NCBI GenBank assembly: GCA_009785395.1
Contig: WQWK01000157.1
Coordinates: 1-5,334, forward strand
DNA: 5,334 nucleotides
Reading direction: 5' to 3'
DNA from: Conexibacteraceae bacterium
GTDB lineage: Bacteria > Actinomycetota > Thermoleophilia > Solirubrobacterales > Solirubrobacteraceae
The notes beneath the pieces were generated by a model. That model saw nothing but the letters and a program-made list of their open reading frames with translations, ran no database searches and was not told the origin of the DNA. The translations under genes and the position numbers were made by a program. Shown here piece after piece: positions 1 through 4,827 of the stretch; within the stretch, counting starts at the first letter, position 1, and each line of letters begins with the position of its first letter.

Positions 1-976
1 AGGCGCGCTCCATCGCGCGCCGGCCGGCGTTGTCCGCGTCGAGACAGAGCTCGAGCACCTTCACAACCCGCACCAGCTCGCCGACCTGCTCCTCGGTCAG
101 CGATGTGCCCATGATCCCGACCGCGTTGCGCACGCCCGCCTGATGCAGAGCGATCACGTCCGTGTAGCCCTCGCAGAGGATCATCCGCCCCTCCTTGGCC
201 GCCGCCGCGCGCGCATGCGCGATGCCATACAGGACCCCGCGCTTGCTGTAGACGTCGCCCTCGGCGGTGTTCAGATACTTGGGCCCGTCATCGACGCCGG
301 TCGTGCGCGCGCCGAACCCGCGCACGCGGCCGCGCGCGTCGGCCGTCGGAAACATGATCCGTCCGCGGAAGCGATCGACCAGCTCGTCCGGCCGCGCCTT
401 CTTGCGCCGCCCCAGGTCCGCGGCCAGGATCTCATCGGCGCTGTAGCCGGCCTTGCGCGACGCGCCCACGATCCGATCCCAGGAGTGCGGGGCGTACCCG
501 ACCCTGAACTCGCGCAGCGTCTCCTCGAGAAATCCGCGGCCCAGCAAGTACTCCCGCGACGCCGCCGCCTCCTGGGCCTCCCACAGGAAGCGCTCGTAGA
601 AGGTGGCGGTGCGGTCGAGCAGTGTGTACAGGCGCTCGCGGCGCTCGCGCCGGGACGCAGCCTCGGGCGACTCATCCTCGGTTTCCAGCGTCACCCCGAA
701 GCGGTCGGCGAGTGCCTCCAGAGCGCGGACGAAGTCGAGCCCCTCGGTCTGCATCACAAAGGTGAATGGGTCGCCGGATTCCGAGCAGCCGAAGCAGTGG
801 TAGTGCTTCTCGTCCGGGCGCACGTGGAAGGACGGCGTCTGCTCGTCGTGGAACGGGCAGTGCCCGAAGTAGCTGTCGTGGCCACGGCGGGTGAGCTCGA
901 CCTTCGAGCCCACCAGCGCCAGCATGTCTACCGCGTCACGCACGCGGTCACGCGAATCCGGCGTGTAGCGGCTCAC
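1..976 (-). CDS. dnaG: DNA primase DnaG, 3' end beyond the left edge
   Basis: DnaG makes the short RNA primers for lagging-strand synthesis and works with the replicative helicase at the fork. The 325 codons present start at GTG (976-974) and give an N-terminus MSRYTPDSRDRVRDAVDMLA. The CHC2 zinc-binding domain has C40, H43, C61 and C64 (CPFH and CFGC). The catalytic core follows, with RIMFP near residue 208. The Toprim motifs are E269 in EGYTDV and D313/D315 in DADNAG, at almost the same positions as in E. coli DnaG. The family is about 600 residues long, so roughly half, including the helicase-binding C-terminal domain, lies outside the window. The start overlaps the dgt stop as GTGA. No Shine-Dalgarno sequence is visible, so translation is probably coupled to dgt. 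All expected catalytic residues within the visible part are present. Identity is near certain. Confidence 0.97.
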   Translation of the reverse strand, partial: MSRYTPDSRDRVRDAVDMLALVGSKVELTRRGHDSYFGHCPFHDEQTPSFHVRPDEKHYHCFGCSESGDPFTFVMQTEGLDFVRALEALADRFGVTLETEDESPEAASRRERRERLYTLLDRTATFYERFLWEAQEAAASREYLLGRGFLEETLREFRVGYAPHSWDRIVGASRKAGYSADEILAADLGRRKKARPDELVDRFRGRIMFPTADARGRVRGFGARTTGVDDGPKYLNTAEGDVYSKRGVLYGIAHARAAAAKEGRMILCEGYTDVIALHQAGVRNAVGIMGTSLTEEQVGELVRVVKVLELCLDADNAGRRAMERA

Positions 977-2016
977 GGGGTGAACGCCGTCGGAACCGCG
1001 AGCGCCTCGAACACCGCCACCGCGAAGCGGTCCGTCATGCCCGCGATGTGGTCGGTCACCCGGCGTGACAATGGGCCGTCCGGGATCGAACCGGGGATCC
1101 GCTCCGGGTGCTCACAGAAGTGATCGAACAGGCTGCGCACCGCGGCCCGGATCTTCTCGCGCTCCTGCCGCACCTCGGGCCCGAGGTAGACGCGCTCGAA
1201 CATGAAGTCGCGCAGGTCCGACATCGCCTCGCCGACGGTCTCGCTCTGCACGATCGCCCCCTCCCGCGCGGACTCCTCGACCAGATCGTGGACGAGCGTG
1301 TCGATCCGCTGTGAGCCTGTGTCCCCGAGCACCGCGATCGGCCCGTGCGGGAGCTCCGCGGCGTCGAGCACGCCACCCCGCACCGAGTCGTCGATGTCAT
1401 GGTTGATGTAGGCGATGCGGTCGACGAAGCGGATGATCTCCCCCTCGAGCGTCGCTGGCGGAGGCTCCGCACGCCACGAATGCGCCCGGATCCCGTCGCG
1501 CACCGCCGCCGTCAGGTTGAGCCCGCGGCCGTCCCGCTCGAGCACCTCGACCACGCGCAGAGAGTGCTCGTTGTGCCAGAACCGCTCCCCGAACCGCTCT
1601 GCCAGGCATTCGTCGAGCGCCTGCTCGCCGATGTGGCCGAACGGCGGGTGCCCGATGTCATGCCCCAGCCCGATCGCCTCCACGAGGTCCTCGTTGAGCC
1701 GGAGCGCGCGCCCGACGGTCCTCGAGATCTGCGTGACCTCGAGCGTGTGCGTGAGCCGCGTGCGGTAGTGATCGCCGAGGGGCAGCACGAACACCTGCGT
1801 CTTGTGCTTGAGCCGCCGGAACGCCTTGCAGTGGACGATCCGGTCGCGGTCGCGCTGAAACGGCGTGCGCAACCCGCACTCCGGCTCGTCGGCCGCGCGC
1901 GCCGCCGGGTAGGAGCGTGTCGCCAGCGGCGACAGCTGCGCCTCCTCCTGCTGGCGCGTGCGCTCCGCGAACGCGTCTGCGACGGCGCCGCCCGGATGCT
2001 CGTAGACCTTGTTCAC
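973..2016 (-). CDS. dgt: dGTPase-like HD-domain deoxynucleotide triphosphohydrolase
   Basis: This family hydrolyses dGTP, and in some members other dNTPs, to the nucleoside plus triphosphate, and so trims the dNTP pool. The 347-residue protein is a normal length for the short (type 2) dGTPase-like group. The early conserved block R50-T51-P52-F53-Q54-R55-D56 leads into FRRLKHKTQV (66-75). The HD metal ligands are H90 (RLTHTLEV) and H119-D120 (GHDIGHPPFGH), with the last Asp probably D199 in VDRIAYINHDIDD. The start is GTG at 2016; the overlapping ATG at 2018 reads straight into TGA, so it is excluded. There is no Shine-Dalgarno sequence, but CAGAAT lies 6 bases upstream, suggesting a leaderless mRNA. 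The gene is translationally coupled to dnaG downstream, an arrangement known in actinobacteria that links nucleotide pool control to priming. The exact dNTP preference cannot be read from the sequence. Confidence 0.95.
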   Translation of the reverse strand: MNKVYEHPGGAVADAFAERTRQQEEAQLSPLATRSYPAARAADEPECGLRTPFQRDRDRIVHCKAFRRLKHKTQVFVLPLGDHYRTRLTHTLEVTQISRTVGRALRLNEDLVEAIGLGHDIGHPPFGHIGEQALDECLAERFGERFWHNEHSLRVVEVLERDGRGLNLTAAVRDGIRAHSWRAEPPPATLEGEIIRFVDRIAYINHDIDDSVRGGVLDAAELPHGPIAVLGDTGSQRIDTLVHDLVEESAREGAIVQSETVGEAMSDLRDFMFERVYLGPEVRQEREKIRAAVRSLFDHFCEHPERIPGSIPDGPLSRRVTDHIAGMTDRFAVAVFEALAVPTAFTP

Positions 2017-2022
2017 ATAACC

Positions 2023-2028
2023 ATTCTG
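2023..2028 (-). promoter_or_regulatory. putative -10 hexamer of a leaderless dgt-dnaG transcript
   Basis: On the minus strand CAGAAT stands exactly 6 bases before the dgt GTG. It matches TATAAT at 4 of 6 positions, including the second A and last T. No convincing -35 is seen 16 to 18 bases upstream and no ribosome-binding site follows, so if the hexamer is real the mRNA would start at or very near the start codon. This is weak evidence from one short motif. The same spacing recurs before mutM. Confidence 0.35.
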
Positions 2029-2041
2029 CCAGCAGCGCTGG
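2029..2041. repeat. small inverted repeat upstream of dgt
   Basis: CCAGC and GCTGG form a perfect 5-bp inverted repeat around a 3-base centre. It abuts the upstream side of the putative dgt -10 hexamer, where a repressor or activator site could lie. It is short enough to be chance in GC-rich DNA. Confidence 0.2.
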
Positions 2042-2079
2042 ACACTCAGGGACCGGACCGGCGAGTGGCTGGGCGTGGA

Positions 2080-2139
2080 TGACGGCGCAGGCTCGCGACG
2101 AGAATACCTCGCGTATTTGAGGGCGAGCCTGGGCCGTCA
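2080..2139. repeat. 60-bp imperfect inverted repeat between recO and dgt, possible recO terminator
   Basis: The left arm TGACGGC-G-CAGGCTCGC (2080-2096) is the reverse complement of the right arm GCGAGCCTG-G-GCCGTCA (2123-2139) at 16 of 17 positions; only the G opposite G at 2087/2132 fails. The 26-base centre holds a second, nearly coaxial repeat, AATAC (2103-2107) and GTATT (2113-2117), around CTCGC. The recO stop codon (TGA on the minus strand, 2139-2137) lies inside the outer arm. No U-run follows the stem in the recO direction, so it is not a classic intrinsic terminator, but a stem this strong at the 3' end of recO could end transcription or protect the mRNA end. A mobile palindromic element or a protein-binding palindrome are alternatives. 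Confidence 0.75.
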
Positions 2140-2871
2140 GGCGCGTCCAGACACCGCCGGCAGCGGCCGCAGGCGAACCTGGGCATGATGCTCGGCCGTC
2201 TCGCGGATCGCCCGCTCGGCAACCAGCAGCGCCCGTTCGGAGGCTTGCGGGGCGCTCGCGAGCGGCTGTCCGAGCGCCCCCACGAGGAACTCGTACGCCT
2301 CCTCCCCAAGCGGAAACGAGGCCGATTCGCAAGAGCCGCAGACGACCCCTCCGGCGGCCGCCGAGAACCCGGTCAGGTGTTCACGCTCCCCGCAGTTGGC
2401 GCAGGATCCGAGCTGAGGCACGATCCCGGCCGCGAGCAGCAGTTTCAGGCGGAAGGCCAGCGCGTTCTCCGTTCGCGCCGCCGCCGGGTCGCCGGCCAGC
2501 AGCGTCAACTCGTTCGCCAGCAGCGCGAACACCTCCGGGTGCGGCTCATCCGTCTCGAACAGCCGCGCCACCGCATCGCAGGCGCGGGCGGCGCCGTCGA
2601 GCGCCGGTGCGCTCTCGCGCAGGCCCGCGCGGGCGTCGACCGTGTCGACACCGGTCACCGTGTAGAGGTCGCCGCGCCCCTCGTGGAGCACCACGCTGAT
2701 CTGGAAAAACGGCTCGAGCCGCGCGCCGAAGCGGCTGCGCGAACGCCTGGCGCCCTTCGCGATCGCGCCGATGCGGCCGTGCCCGGGCGTGTACAGATGC
2801 AGGATCCGGTCGGCCTCGCCGTAGCGGATCGAGCGCAGCACGATCGCCTCGGTCTTCAGCGACCCAGGCAT
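2137..2871 (-). CDS. recO: DNA repair protein RecO
   Basis: RecO works with RecF and RecR to load RecA onto SSB-coated gaps and to anneal single strands in recombinational repair. The 244-residue product is a normal family length. The N-terminal OB-fold begins with SLKTEAIVLRSIRYGEADRI (4-23) and a basic stretch KGARRSRSRFGARLEPF (39-55), both typical of RecO. A four-cysteine zinc site follows at C157, C160, C178 and C181 (CANC and CGSC). The ATG at 2871 fits the family N-terminus; the frame stays open far upstream but that part resembles no RecO and lies antisense to other genes. No Shine-Dalgarno sequence is visible, as a GGG run directly abuts the ATG. recO is divergent from the glutaredoxin gene across 39 bases. 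Its stop codon sits in a large inverted repeat, so it is probably transcribed separately from dgt-dnaG. Confidence 0.96.
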   Translation of the reverse strand: MPGSLKTEAIVLRSIRYGEADRILHLYTPGHGRIGAIAKGARRSRSRFGARLEPFFQISVVLHEGRGDLYTVTGVDTVDARAGLRESAPALDGAARACDAVARLFETDEPHPEVFALLANELTLLAGDPAAARTENALAFRLKLLLAAGIVPQLGSCANCGEREHLTGFSAAAGGVVCGSCESASFPLGEEAYEFLVGALGQPLASAPQASERALLVAERAIRETAEHHAQVRLRPLPAVSGRA

Positions 2872-2884
2872 CCCGGGACCCGGG
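2872..2884. promoter_or_regulatory. CCCGGG-A-CCCGGG palindrome in the divergent recO/glutaredoxin intergenic region
   Basis: This 13-base sequence is a perfect inverted repeat apart from its central base, and it is equally a direct repeat of CCCGGG. It directly abuts the recO ATG, inside the only 39 bases separating two divergent genes. The position suits an operator or a structure masking the recO start, but GC-only palindromes are common in such genomes. TATCCT at 2895-2900 is a possible -10 for the glutaredoxin gene; I see no good -35 for either direction. Confidence 0.35.
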
Positions 2885-2910
2885 TTGGGGTGGCTATCCT
2901 TTTTGAAGTC

Positions 2911-3165
2911 ATGAAGCCCGTCATCGTTTACACCACCGACGTGTGCCCGTACTGCCGTAGTGCCAAGGCGCTCCTTGACAAGCGCGGCGTCACCTACGAG
3001 GAGATCAATCTCGCACGTGACGCGGACGGCCGCAACAAGCTGCAGGAGATCACCGGCATGGTCACCTTCCCCCAGATCGTGATCGATGGCGAGTCGCTCG
3101 GTGGGTTCGAACAGCTCCTTGCCGCCGATCGCGCCGGGCGTCTGCCGGCGCTGCTGGCGGCCTGA
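2911..3165 (+). CDS. glutaredoxin family protein (CPYC)
   Basis: This is a small cytoplasmic thiol-disulfide oxidoreductase of the thioredoxin fold. The 84-residue protein has the usual glutaredoxin length. The beta-strand VIVYTTDV leads to the dithiol active site C12-P13-Y14-C15, followed by a helix with the common AKALLDKRGV pattern. The cis-proline motif is T52-F53-P54, and the G64-G65-F66 turn belongs to the low-molecular-weight thiol-binding region. The frame is open far upstream on the plus strand, but that part is antisense to recO; the fold begins directly after the ATG at 2911. Only a weak GAAG precedes the start. It is divergent from recO, and the exported-protein gene follows 27 bases after its stop, so the two may be co-transcribed. 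Whether it uses glutathione, mycothiol (a mycoredoxin) or thioredoxin reductase cannot be told from the sequence. Confidence 0.93.
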   Translation: MKPVIVYTTDVCPYCRSAKALLDKRGVTYEEINLARDADGRNKLQEITGMVTFPQIVIDGESLGGFEQLLAADRAGRLPALLAA

Positions 3166-3181
3166 CGGGCCTCGCGGCCCG
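3166..3181 (+). terminator. GC hairpin directly after the glutaredoxin stop codon
   Basis: CGGGCC (3166-3171) and GGCCCG (3176-3181) form a perfect 6-bp stem around the tetraloop TCGC, starting at the base after the TGA. No T-run follows, so it could be a weak terminator, an mRNA 3'-end stabiliser, or chance. It lies 11 bases before the next gene's ATG, where it could also lower translation of that gene. Confidence 0.4.
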
Positions 3182-3192
3182 CGGGTGTCCCG

Positions 3193-3867
3193 ATGCGGCG
3201 AGCCAGCCTCGTAAGCGCTGTCCTTGCGTGCGTGGCCGCGTGCGCGATCGCGAGCGTGCTGGTGCTCACGGTCGGGGCGGCCACCGCAACCGCCGGCCCG
3301 CGCGGTGTGCTGTCCAAGGCCGAGTACCAGCAGCTGTCGGCGGCCGTCGCCCGCATCAAGACGCTGCGGGCACAGGAGACGCGCAATCCGCAGAACTTCA
3401 GCAGAGCTGGGACGGTGTGCCACCGCATGCGCAGCGTCAGCCCGCTGGTGGGCGCCGTGCGCACCGGTTGCCTCGATTTGATCACGCTCGGCGGCGACTG
3501 GGGCAAGCTCAACGCGGCTGCCACCAAGTGCGGCATCGACCCCGGTTCGACCGCCGCGCTGCTCACCTGCCTGATCCCGACGATCCAGACCTATCATGGT
3601 GACGCCGAGGCCGTGTACCGGGCATCGAACCGCCTGGACGGCATCGCCCGCCGCCGCGGATTCGGGGCAAGCTGCGTGGCGGTGATCGGGGCCTCGCAGC
3701 GCGACCTCGCCGCCGAGCAGCATCTCGTCGCTGAGCTGGAGAGCGCCTTGCAGGCGCTCGAGAGCCAGAACTCGGGCGCGCTCCAGACGGTGATGAGCGG
3801 CAACGGCGGTGGGGACAACGTGACCGCACCGGGGTCGCGGCCACTGTCGGTCTGCCCGCACCTGTAA
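3193..3867 (+). CDS. unrecognised exported protein with six cysteines in the mature part
   Basis: I do not recognise this 224-residue protein. It begins MRR, followed by a hydrophobic stretch (about 4-31) and the site A32-T33-A34/G35, a good signal peptidase I cleavage site. An alternative is a lipobox-like VAAC (14-17), but the hydrophobic stretch after C17 makes lipidation less likely. The mature part would have six cysteines, C76, C93, C113, C126, C161 and C221, an even number compatible with three disulfides outside the cytoplasm. The protein looks mostly helical: one helix near 41-62, and a possible short coiled coil near 168-193. A glycine-rich GNGGGDN segment (203-209) precedes a short tail ending PHL. 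There is no in-frame start upstream and no clear ribosome-binding site. Codon use strongly favours G/C in third positions like its neighbours. It lies 27 bases after the glutaredoxin gene and converges with mutM. Confidence 0.85.
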   Translation: MRRASLVSAVLACVAACAIASVLVLTVGAATATAGPRGVLSKAEYQQLSAAVARIKTLRAQETRNPQNFSRAGTVCHRMRSVSPLVGAVRTGCLDLITLGGDWGKLNAAATKCGIDPGSTAALLTCLIPTIQTYHGDAEAVYRASNRLDGIARRRGFGASCVAVIGASQRDLAAEQHLVAELESALQALESQNSGALQTVMSGNGGGDNVTAPGSRPLSVCPHL

Positions 3868-3884
3868 GCCGGCACGTGCGGTGA

Positions 3885-3909
3885 GCCGGTGGCAAAGCAA
3901 GCCACCGGC
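3885..3909. terminator. hairpin between convergent genes, probable bidirectional terminator
   Basis: GCCGGTGGC (3885-3893) and GCCACCGGC (3901-3909) form a perfect 9-bp stem around a 7-base loop, AAAGCAA. It lies 17 bases after the stop of the exported-protein gene and 25 bases beyond the mutM stop, the expected place for a shared terminator of convergent genes. Neither side has a T-run, a common state in GC-rich actinobacteria. The stem is the same for transcripts from either direction. Confidence 0.65.
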
Positions 3910-3934
3910 GAGATGCCCACCCACCCGCAGATGC

Positions 3935-4774
3935 TCAGCCCGCGGCCTTGCGGGGCTTCGGCTGGCAGTGCTCGCAAACGTAGGTCCCGCGCCCGCCGAC
4001 CGTGAGCTTGCGGATCGGCCGGCCGCAGGTCGGGCACGGCTCGCCCGCACGCGTGTGCACAAGGAAGCGATCCTGGAAGCTGCCGCGCGCGCCGTCGACG
4101 TGGCGGAAGTCATCAATCGAGGCGCCCTTGGCGTCGATCCCGGCCGCAAGCGATGCCTCGATCGCGTCCTTGAGCTTGCGCCACTGCGCGAGCGTCAGTG
4201 AGCCGGCCGGACGCAGCGGATGCACGCCGGCGCGATGCAGGGCCTCGTCTGCGTAGATGTTCCCGACCCCGGCGATCCGCCGCTGGTCGAGGATGAACGA
4301 CTTCACCGGGGCGGTCCGGCCCCGGGCCTGCGCGCGCAGGTACTCGGCGGTGAAGTCGGCGCTGAACGGCTCGGCGCCGAGCCTGGCCTGCAGGTATTGG
4401 TCGCGCGCGGCTGTCGAGAGCATCAGGTGGGCGGTACCGAAGCGGCGCGGATCCACATAGGTGAGCACGTGGCCGTCGTCGAGTTCGATGCGCACACGCG
4501 TGTGCGGCGACTCTGGCTCGGCGTCCAGCAGCAACGACCCGGTCATACGCAGATGCACGATCAGGTGGCGGTCGCCGTCGAACTCCCAGAGCATGTACTT
4601 GCCGAGGCGCCCGAGGCGTTGCACCGTCGCCCCGGTCAGTTCGGCTGCGATCAGCTCGGGCGGTGCCGGCTGGGTCCAGCGGAAGTCGCGAATTTCGACC
4701 GACTCAAGCGCGCGGCCCTCCAGGTGAGGAGCGAGCTGGCGGCGGATCGTTTCGACTTCGGGAAGCTCTGGCAC
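3935..4774 (-). CDS. mutM: formamidopyrimidine-DNA glycosylase MutM (Fpg)
   Basis: MutM excises 8-oxoguanine and formamidopyrimidines and cuts the abasic site by beta,delta-elimination, the first step of base excision repair of oxidised guanine. All hallmarks are present in 279 residues, a normal length. The start MPELPEVETI supplies the catalytic N-terminal proline (P2) and glutamate (E3). K59 is in the LGKYMLW motif. H74 and R76-M77 lie in HLRMTG, and R110-R111-F112 in DPRRFG. The helix-two-turn-helix has DQRRIAGVGNIYADE (163-177). The zinc finger is C247, C250, C267 and C270, with R262 in the GGRGTY hairpin. The start is GTG at 4774, fixed by the need for proline next to the initiator Met. 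No Shine-Dalgarno sequence is seen; GATACT lies 6 bases upstream. The xer gene ends 34 bases upstream on the same strand. The short basic tail after the zinc finger is ordinary. Confidence 0.98.
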   Translation of the reverse strand: MPELPEVETIRRQLAPHLEGRALESVEIRDFRWTQPAPPELIAAELTGATVQRLGRLGKYMLWEFDGDRHLIVHLRMTGSLLLDAEPESPHTRVRIELDDGHVLTYVDPRRFGTAHLMLSTAARDQYLQARLGAEPFSADFTAEYLRAQARGRTAPVKSFILDQRRIAGVGNIYADEALHRAGVHPLRPAGSLTLAQWRKLKDAIEASLAAGIDAKGASIDDFRHVDGARGSFQDRFLVHTRAGEPCPTCGRPIRKLTVGGRGTYVCEHCQPKPRKAAG

Positions 4775-4780
4775 CCGGTC

Positions 4781-4786
4781 AGTATC
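4781..4786 (-). promoter_or_regulatory. putative -10 hexamer of a leaderless mutM transcript
   Basis: On the minus strand GATACT stands exactly 6 bases (GACCGG) before the mutM GTG and matches TATAAT at 4 of 6 positions, including the second A and last T. No Shine-Dalgarno sequence lies between. No clear -35 is seen. This would give mutM its own start within the xer-mutM gap. The evidence is a single short motif, helped a little by the identical spacing before dgt. Confidence 0.35.
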
Positions 4787-4801
4787 GCTGCCCGCAGCTG
4801 T

Positions 4802-4827
4802 CCCCGCGCTATCCCCGCCCGTTCCCC
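4802..4827 (-). other. G-quadruplex motif across the xer stop codon, upstream of mutM
   Basis: The minus strand has four G-runs, at 4827-4824, 4820-4818, 4816-4813 and 4805-4802, with loops of 3, 1 and 7 bases, which meets the usual G3+N1-7 rule. A fifth run (4793-4791) follows after 8 bases. The motif covers the end of the xer gene and its TAG stop (4811-4809) and ends 27 bases before the mutM start. Whether it folds is unknown, and GC-rich genomes carry many such motifs by chance. Confidence 0.45.

Noticed and set aside
143..1123. A 326-codon plus-strand frame opposite dnaG and dgt
   Set aside because: It lies antisense to two clear genes with full catalytic motifs, its product is Ala/Arg/Val-rich low complexity, and it resembles no family.
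1345..2082. A 245-codon plus-strand frame opposite dgt
   Set aside because: It is antisense to a complete HD-domain gene, and its composition is a shadow of that gene's codons.
2103..2117. A dif or attachment site in the AATAC-CTCGC-GTATT palindrome, given a nearby Xer gene
   Set aside because: The arms are only 5 bp and do not resemble the 11-bp XerC/XerD arms around a 6-bp centre of known dif sites. The chromosomal dif need not be near xer.
2185..2910. An N-terminal extension of the glutaredoxin frame antisense to recO
   Set aside because: The thioredoxin fold begins right after the ATG at 2911. The upstream part has no recognisable domain and overlaps recO entirely.
3872..3879. GCACGTGC palindrome after the exported-protein gene, as an operator
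   Set aside because: It is only 8 bases, lies downstream of both convergent genes, and has no promoter to act on.
2137..4149. A 670-codon open frame on the minus strand that includes recO and continues upstream
   Set aside because: Only the part from 2871 down looks like RecO. The rest is antisense to the glutaredoxin and exported-protein genes, has low-complexity composition, and is the usual open antisense frame of GC-rich DNA.
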